Translations under genes and position numbers: made by a program
Notes under the pieces: generated by a model
The model's database searches: none
Told to the model about the DNA's origin: nothing
Seen by the model: the letters and a program-made list of their open reading frames with translations, nothing else
NCBI GenBank assembly: GCA_947489525.1
Contig: CANLDW010000001.1
Coordinates: forward strand, 434,001-498,000
Reading direction: 5' to 3'
DNA length: 64,000 nucleotides
Source of the DNA: an uncultured Psychrobacter sp.
Lineage (GTDB): Bacteria > Pseudomonadota > Gammaproteobacteria > Pseudomonadales > Moraxellaceae
Shown: piece after piece, positions 8,310-15,957 of the stretch
Layout: each line of letters starts with the position of its first letter
Position numbering within the stretch: the first letter of the stretch is position 1

Positions 8310-10106
8310 TTATCCCAACGGTACCACGCGCATGACTTCTTCGAACGTGGTCACTCCCTCAGCGATACGTTTAGCTCCAGAGAGCCTGAGGGGCTGCACA
8401 CCTTCGCGGTAGGCTTGCTGCTTGAGCACATCTAGGTTGCTGTCAGCAGCAACCAGTTTTTTGAGCTCGTTAGATAAAGGCATAATCTCATACAGACCAA
8501 TACGCCCTTGGTAGCCTGTCTGACGGCAGTGCTCACAGCCACGCGCCATATAGACTTGTGTCGGTAGCGGCGCACGCCAAGGCTGCACCAGCTCTTGCCA
8601 TTGAATCGCCAGCTCACTCTCATCAACTATTTTTTGTGCTTCTTTGCAGTGTGGGCACAGCGTCCGTAGCAAACGCTGCGCCATGACGCCAAGTATCGTC
8701 GCTGAGGTTAAAAATGGCTGGACGCCCAAATCGTGCAATCTGGTTAATGAGCTCGGCGCGTCATTGGTGTGCAGTGTCGATAGTACGAGATGTCCTGTTA
8801 GCGAAGCTTGCACAGCCATGTTTGCCGTTTCATTATCTCTAATCTCCCCAACCATAATAATATCAGGGTCTTGACGCATTAAAGATCGGATACCGCCAGC
8901 GAAGTGCAAATCAACACCTGGGTTGACCTGCATCTGATTGAAGGCCGGCTCTATCATCTCGATAGGATCTTCGATGGTGCAGACGTTGACCTGTTCGGTT
9001 GCCAGCTGCTTTAGCGTACTATAAAGCGTCGTGGTCTTACCTGACCCTGTAGGGCCTGTGACTAAGATAATACCATTAGGATTAGCCGTGAGCTCATGCC
9101 ACATCTCAAGCTGCTTGCCCGATAGACCCAATTGGGCAAATGAGCGCACCAAAACTTCGGGGTCAAACACACGCATCACCAGCTTCTCGCCAAACGCCGT
9201 TGGCAAGGTTGATAGTCTAAGCTCCGTCTCCAGCCCCTTTGGTGTTCGCGTTTTTAGCCTGCCATCTTGGGGTTTGCGCTTTTCGGCAACGTTGAGCCGT
9301 CCCAATATTTTGATCCGCGAGGTCACAGCTACCATGATAGCCAGCGGCATCTCATACACCGTATGCAGGACGCCATCAATACGAAAGCGCACTTTACCTG
9401 TCTCACGGCGCGGCTCTAGATGGATATCACTGGCGCGCTGCTCGAACGCGTATTGCAACAGCCAATCGACGACTTTTACGATGTGCTGATCGTTGGCGTC
9501 GGGACTTGTATTGTCGCCTAGTTGCAATAAAGCCTCGACGTTGGTGACATCAGCCGCTGCACGTTTATGTACACTATTCGCCCCTGCAATTGCTTGAGTA
9601 ACTTGATAGAACTCTTGGCGATAGCGCTGTATCTGATCGGGGCTAAGATAAACCGTACGATAATTTTGCGACTTAATGATCTTTTCAATATTCGCGTGCC
9701 AATCAGTATAAAAGGGCTGATCAGTACCGATGACGATCTCATCGAGACTCACCTCTACAGGCAAAATATGCTGCGAGCGCGCGTACTCAAATGACATCAG
9801 CTGCGTCACTGCGGGTACGTCAATCTTTAAAGGATCGATACGCACGATGCTCATATTTGCCTTACTAGCTAGCCACTGATTGAGCCATGACAAGGTCAGC
9901 TTACTGTCCTTGTGCTCTGCATCATGATGGGCGTTATGAGCGTTTGGTAAGCCAAATTCGCTAATGGTCAATAGTGGATGCTGGGCTTTGTCGCGGCGGC
10001 TGGTAATTACCAAATTGTAGCCACGCTGATCAATCACTTTATCTGCAAGTAGCTCATCTAAGCACCAGCGCAAATCAATGATTAACGAGAATTCTGGAAC
10101 AGGCAT
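8310..10106 (-). CDS. gspE: Type II secretion ATPase GspE
   Basis: This cytoplasmic motor ATPase of 598 residues has an N-terminal GspE/PilB domain (about 100-190), then the nucleotide-binding core. Walker A GPTGSGKTT is at 351-359, an Asp box surrounds TIEDPIE near 378-383, Walker B DPDIIMVGE is at 413-421, and a His box contains STLHTNDA near 443-450. A zinc-binding tetracysteine set follows (CPHC at 484-487 and CEHC at 524-527), typical of GspE and PilB. The adjacent pseudopilin operon favours GspE over PilB. It lies downstream of trmO with an unusual heptamer repeat array 79-127 bases upstream of its start. Confidence 0.88.
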   Translation of the reverse strand: MPVPEFSLIIDLRWCLDELLADKVIDQRGYNLVITSRRDKAQHPLLTISEFGLPNAHNAHHDAEHKDSKLTLSWLNQWLASKANMSIVRIDPLKIDVPAVTQLMSFEYARSQHILPVEVSLDEIVIGTDQPFYTDWHANIEKIIKSQNYRTVYLSPDQIQRYRQEFYQVTQAIAGANSVHKRAAADVTNVEALLQLGDNTSPDANDQHIVKVVDWLLQYAFEQRASDIHLEPRRETGKVRFRIDGVLHTVYEMPLAIMVAVTSRIKILGRLNVAEKRKPQDGRLKTRTPKGLETELRLSTLPTAFGEKLVMRVFDPEVLVRSFAQLGLSGKQLEMWHELTANPNGIILVTGPTGSGKTTTLYSTLKQLATEQVNVCTIEDPIEMIEPAFNQMQVNPGVDLHFAGGIRSLMRQDPDIIMVGEIRDNETANMAVQASLTGHLVLSTLHTNDAPSSLTRLHDLGVQPFLTSATILGVMAQRLLRTLCPHCKEAQKIVDESELAIQWQELVQPWRAPLPTQVYMARGCEHCRQTGYQGRIGLYEIMPLSNELKKLVAADSNLDVLKQQAYREGVQPLRLSGAKRIAEGVTTFEEVMRVVPLG

Positions 10107-10184
10107 ATCTCTCTTCTTTTATTAAGAAACGATGATTAAAAATGATTAGGACATTCAGTGACTAAAACTGACAGCTTAAAATTA

Positions 10185-10233
10185 AAACTAGAAACTAGAA
10201 ACTAGAAACTAGAAACTAGAAACTAGAAACTAG
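10185..10233. repeat. Seven perfect tandem copies of AAACTAG
   Basis: The unit AAACTAG is repeated seven times without error, and every copy carries CTAG, a tetranucleotide that is rare in many bacterial genomes. The array sits between the stop of trmO (10243) and the start of gspE (10106), both on the minus strand. Copy-number change would alter spacing by seven bases without touching a coding frame. Confidence 0.97.
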
Positions 10234-10242
10234 AATGTTGAG

Positions 10243-10995
10243 TTAAACAGTAATACGAGTCACCTTAGTAATCTCTAAATGATAGGGCTCTATTTGCCAA
10301 AAGTGTATATCGACACCTTTATAACGCATGACAAAGACTTTATGCTTTTCGTCTTGGCGATAAGCAGGGCGCGGGTCTTGCGCAATCAATGCTCTGATGT
10401 GCTCAATGTCAGCCTCTATTAAGCGCTCTTGTACCTCAGCGATTAGTGTGATCAGTGTAGTCTTAGCAGAGTTATCGGCTGAGCGCTTATCAATCATTTG
10501 CCTAAATTGTTCGCTTGCCAGCGCTGTTATCGTTACCATTGCAACGCTTGGCGCAGCGGGAGCAAACCCACTAGCGGTATCTATCAGCGCGTCGCTGTAG
10601 CTGACATAAGGCTTGATATCGATAATAGGCGTGCCATCAACCATATCCGCGCCCCTTATTATTAGCAACACGCGTCCTTCTAGTATCTCAACACGCTCAA
10701 GCTTGACAACGGACAAGCCTAAATTTGAAGGACGGTACATACTACGACTAGCAAATACGCCTATCTTTTGATTACCACCTAATCGCGGCGGTCTGACTTG
10801 CGCGCGAAATTGAATGCTTGTTTTGTCAGAGGTTAAGGTTGAGACAGTGTGCCGCTTGATATCGTTGTGATGAAACTGCCACGTAATCCAAATATGACTA
10901 AAAGCATCCAAACCTTCAAAAGCCGCTGGCGTATCAAAAGGCGCGATCATCTCAACGACACTGTCTAAAGGTACTAGATTTGGCTGTCTTGGCAC
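10243..10995 (-). CDS. trmO: tRNA (t6A37) methyltransferase TrmO, N-terminus unresolved
   Basis: The 250-residue frame from GTG 10995 matches TrmO/TsaA, which methylates N6 of t6A37 in tRNA-Thr using S-adenosylmethionine. Evidence includes PRQPNLV, GLDAFSHIWITWQFH, RPPRLGGNQKIGVFASRS, DGTPIIDIKPY and AQDPRPAYR. However, the conserved N-terminal strand (PIIGYHRAPLSQKFGVPRQ) continues upstream of this GTG in the same frame. The frame stays open to a stop at 11143 and offers no ATG, GTG or TTG. Either translation begins at a rare codon such as the ATA at 11091 or an ATT, or the start has been lost or frameshifted. See findings. Confidence 0.85.
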   Translation of the reverse strand: MPRQPNLVPLDSVVEMIAPFDTPAAFEGLDAFSHIWITWQFHHNDIKRHTVSTLTSDKTSIQFRAQVRPPRLGGNQKIGVFASRSMYRPSNLGLSVVKLERVEILEGRVLLIIRGADMVDGTPIIDIKPYVSYSDALIDTASGFAPAAPSVAMVTITALASEQFRQMIDKRSADNSAKTTLITLIAEVQERLIEADIEHIRALIAQDPRPAYRQDEKHKVFVMRYKGVDIHFWQIEPYHLEITKVTRITV

Positions 10996-11062
10996 CCCAA
11001 ACTTTTGTGAGAGCGGCGCACGGTGATAGCCAATGATTGGCGCGCAGTGCTGCGCCTGAGGC

Positions 11063-11080
11063 TGGGACTGGGACTGGGAC
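11063..11080. repeat. Three tandem TGGGAC hexamers in the trmO 5' region
   Basis: TGGGAC is repeated three times; on the minus strand it would encode alternating Gln and Ser ahead of the conserved TrmO N-terminus. A six-base unit preserves frame, so slippage would change length only. Confidence 0.85.
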
Positions 11081-11248
11081 TGACCACTTATGCTAATAAC
11101 TGAAATAGCTCGGCTCCTAAAATAAACGCGACTAACAATCGACTAATACAAAATTTCTTACTAACGATATTCTATTTTATCATGCCACAAAGCTGCAGCT
11201 CGACGGATTTTTATTTTAAATTTTGCTATCATAGCCCAGATTATGTAT

Positions 11249-11263
11249 TGAGAATAATTTGCA
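11249..11263. promoter_or_regulatory. Candidate Fur box upstream of fpr
   Basis: TGAGAATAATTTGCA has the 7-1-7 layout of a Fur operator (TGATAATNATTATCA), with 11 of the 14 half-site positions agreeing. It lies about 200 bases before fpr and about 250 bases upstream of the usable trmO frame. The call is by eye only. Confidence 0.4.
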
Positions 11264-11460
11264 TTTATAGGGCTAATATGGGGCCAAGCTACTATAACTA
11301 GTTTACCCTTTTGCTCTTGATGATCTGAATCTGACTCAGCTGACTAACGGCTCTAATAACAATACCAATAAATAATGCTAAGATACAGCGCTTAGAATCA
11401 GACCACTACTATATTGAACGCAACTACTTTATAGACATTAATAAAAAATAAGAGGACATT

Positions 11461-12234
11461 ATGTCAAAACTTCGCACCGAAACGGTTACAGCGGTTCACC
11501 ACTGGAATGATGCGCTATTTAGCATCAAGACGACACGCGATGATGGCCTACGCTTTCGTAACGGCGAGTTCGCTATGATCGGTCTTATGGTCGATGGCAA
11601 GCCTTTGCTGCGCGCCTACTCTATCGCTAGTCCCAATTACGAAGAGCACTTAGAGTTCTTTTCGATCAAAGTTCCAGACGGTCCGCTAACCTCACGTTTG
11701 CAGCACATCAAAGTCGGCGATGAGTTATTGGTCAGCAAAAAGCCAACGGGCACGCTAGTCGCTGATGATTTATTACCCGGCAAGCATTTATATATGCTCT
11801 CAACGGGGACAGGACTAGCGCCATTTTTAGCCTTATCGCGTGATCCTGAGATCTATGAGCGCTTTGAAAAGATTATCTTAGTACACGGCGTGCGTCATGT
11901 TGAGGATTTAGCGTATCGTGAGATGTTTGAAGAAGAGCTACCCAATGATGAGCTGTTTGGCGAATGGTATCGCGAGAAGTTTATCTACTACCCTACGGTC
12001 ACCCGTGAAGACTTTAGAAACACAGGCCGTGTCACTGATTTGATGAAATCAGGCAAGTTGTTTGAAGATATTGGTCTGCCACCTATGAATAAAGACGATG
12101 ACCGCGCGATGATTTGCGGTAGTATGCCATTTAATGCTGAGGTATCAGAGATTTTGGATGGCTTTGGTCTGACCGTATCACCGCGTATGGGCGTCCAAGC
12201 GGACTACGCGGTAGAACGTGCGTTTGTCGGTTAG
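11461..12234 (+). CDS. fpr: Ferredoxin/flavodoxin--NADP+ reductase
   Basis: The 257-residue FAD enzyme moves electrons between NADPH and ferredoxin or flavodoxin, supporting iron-sulphur repair and oxidative-stress defence. The FAD-binding motif RAYSIASPN is near residues 52-60. The NADP-binding region follows with LSTGTGLAPFLAL, GVRHVEDLAY and MICGSMPFN, and the chain ends with YAVERAFVG, an aromatic-poor tail like the Azotobacter/Pseudomonas FPR class. The ATG at 11461 is preceded by AGAGGACA. A possible Fur box lies upstream. It stands alone, 141 bases before a tRNA-Leu. Confidence 0.93.
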   Translation: MSKLRTETVTAVHHWNDALFSIKTTRDDGLRFRNGEFAMIGLMVDGKPLLRAYSIASPNYEEHLEFFSIKVPDGPLTSRLQHIKVGDELLVSKKPTGTLVADDLLPGKHLYMLSTGTGLAPFLALSRDPEIYERFEKIILVHGVRHVEDLAYREMFEEELPNDELFGEWYREKFIYYPTVTREDFRNTGRVTDLMKSGKLFEDIGLPPMNKDDDRAMICGSMPFNAEVSEILDGFGLTVSPRMGVQADYAVERAFVG

Positions 12235-12278
12235 ACGTTTATCGGCTATAAGGATAATGCCGACAAGATAAATAATTC

Positions 12279-12306
12279 TTGACGCTTAGCAGCAGACTGC
12301 TATAAT
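12279..12306 (+). promoter_or_regulatory. Promoter of tRNA-Leu(CAA)
   Basis: TTGACG at 12279-12284 and a perfect TATAAT at 12301-12306 are separated by 16 bases. The -10 box ends 69 bases before the mature tRNA 5' end. Confidence 0.8.
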
Positions 12307-12375
12307 ACGCGCCTATACAGCTTTGCCTGTACTCAATTCGATAAGGTTAACTCATTAACTATTATCAACGCACAC

Positions 12376-12462
12376 GCCGGTGTGATGGAATTGGTAGACA
12401 TGACGGATTCAAAATCCGTTGCCTTTAAAAGCGTGTCGGTTCGAGTCCGACCACCGGTACCA
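12376..12462 (+). tRNA. tRNA-Leu, anticodon CAA
   Basis: This is an 87-base class II tRNA. The acceptor GCCGGTG pairs with CACCGGT (G-U at position 1), discriminator A and CCA are encoded, and the anticodon loop TTCAAAA gives CAA. A variable arm is present and the T arm contains GGTTCGAGTCC. It decodes UUG. Confidence 0.97.
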
Positions 12463-12498
12463 TATTAGCAGTTTTGAAAATTAGAAGTGATAAAAGAT

Positions 12499-12530
12499 AC
12501 CGCTAGCCATTAGGTTAGCGGTGTTTTTTT
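12499..12530 (+). terminator. Terminator after tRNA-Leu(CAA)
   Basis: ACCGCTAGCC pairs with GGTTAGCGGT around ATTA and is followed by eight T after one G. Confidence 0.85.
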
Positions 12531-12562
12531 TGGGCTATAAGTTAAGCGTACTGGCTTTATTT

Positions 12563-13102
12563 CTACTTTTTAGCAGAGCGCTTTGATTTTAGGGTCTCTA
12601 AAGTTGTGCGCTGCTCGGCAGTAAGCACTTGCATCATTGCCGCACGTTTTTGTGTGCGATCCAAATTGCTGTTTTGTCTAATAGCTTGTATTTGAGTTTG
12701 CTGAGTGCTACTCAGATTAAGCGCAGCAAAACCGCCGCGCATACCGCCTGTTTTCGACTTGCCATAGCCTTTAGCTGAGCGCTTTGACTTTATAGTATCA
12801 AGGGTTGCGCGCTGCTCGGCGGTCAGTACTTGCATCATCGCTGCACGTTTTTGCGTGCGATCCAAATTGCTGTTTTGTTTGATAGCTTGTATCTGAGTTT
12901 GCTGAGTGCTACTTAGATTAAGCGTAGCAAAACCGCCGCGCTTGCCGCCTTTATGCATATCGCCTTTATGTTGACCGTCTTTATATTGGTTTTGTATTTT
13001 AGTGCTGGTCGCCGTATCTGTATTTGCGCCGACACTCGTACAAGCGCTCACCGTAAACAGGCTTGCAACTGCTAAAACGCTACTCATGACTAATTTTTTC
13101 AC
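12563..13102 (-). CDS. LTxxQ (Spy/CpxP-like) lipoprotein with internal duplication
   Basis: The 179-residue protein begins with a lipoprotein-type signal peptide ending LFTVSAC. It carries two nearly identical segments at about residues 55-111 and 122-178, each with LNLSSTQQTQIQAI, DRTQKRAAMM and LTAEQR. LTxEQR is the LTxxQ signature of the periplasmic Spy/CpxP family. Those proteins bind unfolded proteins, and CpxP inhibits the sensor CpxA. A two-component system lies divergently 377 bases away, matching the cpxP-cpxRA layout. Function as a feedback inhibitor or chaperone is inferred. The duplication differs at only about five residues while many codons differ silently. Confidence 0.8.
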   Translation of the reverse strand: MKKLVMSSVLAVASLFTVSACTSVGANTDTATSTKIQNQYKDGQHKGDMHKGGKRGGFATLNLSSTQQTQIQAIKQNSNLDRTQKRAAMMQVLTAEQRATLDTIKSKRSAKGYGKSKTGGMRGGFAALNLSSTQQTQIQAIRQNSNLDRTQKRAAMMQVLTAEQRTTLETLKSKRSAKK

Positions 13103-13300
13103 TGTGATATCCTTTGTTTATAACGTTAATTTTTTATCTTATCTAAAAGCCTTATTGATAAGTAAGCAAAAGCTAGGTATATGCCAAATGTCTGTAAACG
13201 GGTGTTAGTCCCACATTATAAAATTAGCTAATTATGGCGTGTTAAACACAGTCTTATACCTGACTTGTTATTACTGAGCCTAGAATAAGTCATCCCAAAG

Positions 13301-13327
13301 TTAAGAACATTTATGAAGTATTAAGAA
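13301..13327. promoter_or_regulatory. Direct repeats TTAAGAA, 20-base spacing, between the CpxP-like gene and the response regulator
   Basis: TTAAGAA occurs at 13301-13307 and 13321-13327, two helical turns apart, in the divergent promoter region. This spacing suits a dimeric OmpR-family regulator, but it does not match the GTAAA boxes of enterobacterial CpxR. Confidence 0.35.
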
Positions 13328-13390
13328 AGGTAACGTTTAGCCATGTAGGCGAGTAGTTTGGTTGATAATATCTGTTAACACTTATAGTTT

Positions 13391-13420
13391 TTAGCTATTT
13401 TGTAGTTCTTAGCTATTTTG
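13391..13420. promoter_or_regulatory. Direct repeats TTAGCTATTTTG before the response regulator
   Basis: The 12-base sequence TTAGCTATTTTG occurs exactly twice, at 13391-13402 and 13409-13420, 60-90 bases upstream of the regulator start. It could be an operator or a small duplication. The rest of the 377-base spacer is AT-rich without a visible gene. Confidence 0.4.
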
Positions 13421-13479
13421 ATGGAAACAAAAAATTAAATGATAAAAGTTTAAAAAATAACGAGATACAAGGAGTTTTA

Positions 13480-14178
13480 ATGACGAAGATTTTGCTCGGT
13501 GATGACGATGAAGAGCTCACGCAGTTATTGCAAGAATATTTGCATAATCATGGAATGGATTGTGACGCTGTTCACGACGGTGCAGCGGTGCTCGAGCGTT
13601 TGCAGCTGACGACTGATGAGTCCGGTGGTAAATCCGCTTATGATTTACTCGTTCTTGATATTATGATGCCAAAGATGGACGGTTTAAGCGTACTGCGGCA
13701 ACTGCCTAGTATTAGTCATATACCTGTCATTATGTTAACGGCAAAAGGCGAAGAGATAGATCGCATTATTGGATTGGAGCTTGGCGCTGATGACTATATC
13801 ACAAAGCCTTGCAACCCACGCGAGCTACTTGCGCGTATCAACGCGGTCATCAAGCGCAGTAGCCAAGCTGCATCTACAGAGCATACCGTATTGCCAGAGA
13901 GCCGTTTGCAACTTGATCAGCACCAAAGACTATGCCGAGTCGATGACGTGGAGCTACAAGTCACTGGCACAGAGTTTGACTTACTAGTGGCTCTACTCAA
14001 GCAAAAAGGCGAAGTCGTCAGTAAGGCTTGGCTCTCAGAGCACGTTCTACAGCGTGAGCTACAACCTTTTGATCGTAGTCTCGATGTCCATGTCTCGCGC
14101 CTACGCAAAAAGTTGCAACCCTTTCACGATGAACCCATCAAGGCTGTGCGCGGCAAAGGCTATCAGCTGGTTATCTAA
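13480..14178 (+). CDS. OmpR-family response regulator (CpxR-like)
   Basis: The 232-residue protein has a receiver domain with the acidic cluster DDD at 8-10, phospho-acceptor Asp60 in LVLDIMMPKMDG, Thr87 and Lys109. A winged-helix DNA-binding domain follows, with GTEFDLLVALL and DVHVSRLRKKL plus the closing VRGKGYQLV. Its gene starts after an AAGGAG motif and is followed 15 bases later by the kinase gene, so they form an operon. The divergent LTxxQ lipoprotein suggests a Cpx-type envelope-stress role. RstA- or ParR-like roles cannot be excluded from sequence alone. Confidence 0.9.
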   Translation: MTKILLGDDDEELTQLLQEYLHNHGMDCDAVHDGAAVLERLQLTTDESGGKSAYDLLVLDIMMPKMDGLSVLRQLPSISHIPVIMLTAKGEEIDRIIGLELGADDYITKPCNPRELLARINAVIKRSSQAASTEHTVLPESRLQLDQHQRLCRVDDVELQVTGTEFDLLVALLKQKGEVVSKAWLSEHVLQRELQPFDRSLDVHVSRLRKKLQPFHDEPIKAVRGKGYQLVI

Positions 14179-14193
14179 AGGCTAACGCATATT

Positions 14194-15651
14194 ATGAAAA
14201 AACTCATAGCGCGCAATCGGCTGTCACTATTTTGGCGACTATTCTTAAGCTTACTTCTCACAATTTTGTTTACTTTAATCTCTTCAGTGTTGATTGAGCG
14301 CTGGTTCAATGAGCGCGCCCTTGATGCACGTATGGACGTACAAGTTGAGCGCTTAATCATCAAGCGTGATGAGTTGAGCACAGCTTTGCGCCGTGGCGAT
14401 TTTGCGGCTGTCAGGGAGCAGTATCAACAGCAGCGCCGTTTTATGACTCAGATCAGTATCTTTGATGAACAAGGCAACTTACTATTTCCAAAATACCATC
14501 GCAAACCGCGCTATAAAAACCACCGTGATAAAGAGAGTTCCTTACTCTTAAGTTTTCCTAGTTTTATAACTGATCCAAAGAGCCTTATCAAAGATAGTAT
14601 CACTGCTACTAGTGAACGCCCTGAGCTGGCCAGTACCTTTGTTACCCTACCCGATGGCCAAACGGTTACGCTGCAAATCAATCCAAACTTGCCCTTTGAT
14701 GAGATCAGAGCGCTTGAGCGCGGCAACTTTGTACTGCGTTTGCTATTAATTATCTTATTTAGCTCTATCGTATGCTTTTGGCTCAGTCGCACTTTGACTC
14801 GGCGTATGCGTCATGTGCAACACTTGGTACGTCAGCTTATCGATGGTAACTACCAGATTGATCCTGCTACGGATCAGCTCGGTTTTGATGAGTTAGGACT
14901 GCTTGCTAAAGATGTTGCAAAGCTGTCCACGCGTTTGGCTGATAGTGAACTTGCTCGCAAACAAATGCTCAGTGATATCTCACATGAGCTACGCTCACCG
15001 CTAGCACGGCTTGAGGTCGCCACTGAGCTTACTCGTGATTTTGCTCCAAACGCTGGACGCTACCTAGATCGCATCGATAAAGAATCGAGACGTATGAACG
15101 AGTTGATTGAGGAGATCATCCACATCCAATCCTTACAGATGCAGCAGTACCAAGCGGATACAACGCAGCATACCAGCGTTTTTATCGCTGATATTATTGA
15201 TGAGGTCGCACAAGACGTGTGCTTTGAGTTTCAACACAAAGAGGTTCACTGGCAGTGGCAACCGACAGCTGAACAGCGCGCTTGGTGCGTATCAGGTAAT
15301 GCAGAACAGCTGCGCCGTGCATTTGAGAACGTTATTAGGAATGCATTTATCCATACCCCTGCACAGTCGACTGTGGCAGTTAAACTTACAACCTTGCCAG
15401 CAGATAAAAATAAAATAGCTATTAGTATCAGTGATGAAGGTGAAGGCATCGCTGATAACGATGCTGAGCGTATCTTTCAGCCTTTTGTCCGGCTGGATAC
15501 TGCTCGCTCGCGCGAAACGGGCGGATATGGCTTGGGTTTGGCTATCGTACACGCGGTGATCATGGCGCATCAAGGTCAAGTATCCGCCCACAATAAAACC
15601 CAAAGCCATACGGGACTAGTCGTACAAATAGTACTGCCTAGGGCAATGTAA
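14194..15651 (+). CDS. Sensor histidine kinase (CpxA-like)
   Basis: The 485-residue membrane kinase has one transmembrane helix at about 11-34, a periplasmic sensor region (35-178), a second helix at 179-198, HAMP, the H box SDISHELRSPLARLE with His264, the N box with Asn383, G1 DEGEGI at 414-419 and G2 GYGLGLA at 444-450. The H box wording is close to CpxA and other OmpR-partner kinases. The periplasmic sensor is about 145 residues, CpxA-sized. It is the partner of the regulator just upstream; the signal sensed is unknown. Confidence 0.9.
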   Translation: MKKLIARNRLSLFWRLFLSLLLTILFTLISSVLIERWFNERALDARMDVQVERLIIKRDELSTALRRGDFAAVREQYQQQRRFMTQISIFDEQGNLLFPKYHRKPRYKNHRDKESSLLLSFPSFITDPKSLIKDSITATSERPELASTFVTLPDGQTVTLQINPNLPFDEIRALERGNFVLRLLLIILFSSIVCFWLSRTLTRRMRHVQHLVRQLIDGNYQIDPATDQLGFDELGLLAKDVAKLSTRLADSELARKQMLSDISHELRSPLARLEVATELTRDFAPNAGRYLDRIDKESRRMNELIEEIIHIQSLQMQQYQADTTQHTSVFIADIIDEVAQDVCFEFQHKEVHWQWQPTAEQRAWCVSGNAEQLRRAFENVIRNAFIHTPAQSTVAVKLTTLPADKNKIAISISDEGEGIADNDAERIFQPFVRLDTARSRETGGYGLGLAIVHAVIMAHQGQVSAHNKTQSHTGLVVQIVLPRAM

Positions 15652-15711
15652 AACTATAACTAGCAAACGTAGAGTGTTATCAATAATAGGTGTTGAGTCA
15701 TATATCATTAG

Positions 15712-15957
15712 TCATGCAACCAGTTCATCGTCAACAACTTCACTAATCCTGATGGGTACTGCGAACCGCCATGCCATGCCAGCGCTACAATAAAAATGAC
15801 CATCGCGGTAAGCTACGATATAAGCGGTAAAATCATGACCTTCATGATCCATCATAGCTTGTTCATCGCTGTCATCATCAACTGCACACCATACTTTCTT
15901 CGCGCCTTTTAGTAGCATAGCACGTACCAGATTGCTTCCTTTCATCTCGCAGCTCAT
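15712..15957 (-). CDS. Small hypothetical protein
   Basis: I do not recognise this 81-residue protein. It is acidic, with VWCAVDDDSDEQAMMDHEGHDF in the middle and three Cys overall (in SCEM, VWCAV and FYCSA). It has no signal peptide or membrane helix. A strong Shine-Dalgarno (AAGGAG, seven bases before the ATG) and protein-like composition support a real gene. It converges on the kinase gene, whose stop is 60 bases away. Confidence 0.6.
   Translation of the reverse strand: MSCEMKGSNLVRAMLLKGAKKVWCAVDDDSDEQAMMDHEGHDFTAYIVAYRDGHFYCSAGMAWRFAVPIRISEVVDDELVA

Noticed and set aside
9031..9489. Plus-strand 152-residue frame
   Set aside because: Entirely antisense to the conserved core of gspE, with no recognisable domain.
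10185..10233. Heptamer array considered as CRISPR or origin iterons
   Set aside because: No spacers between the units, and a unit of seven bases is too short for CRISPR. There is no rep gene or DnaA-box cluster.
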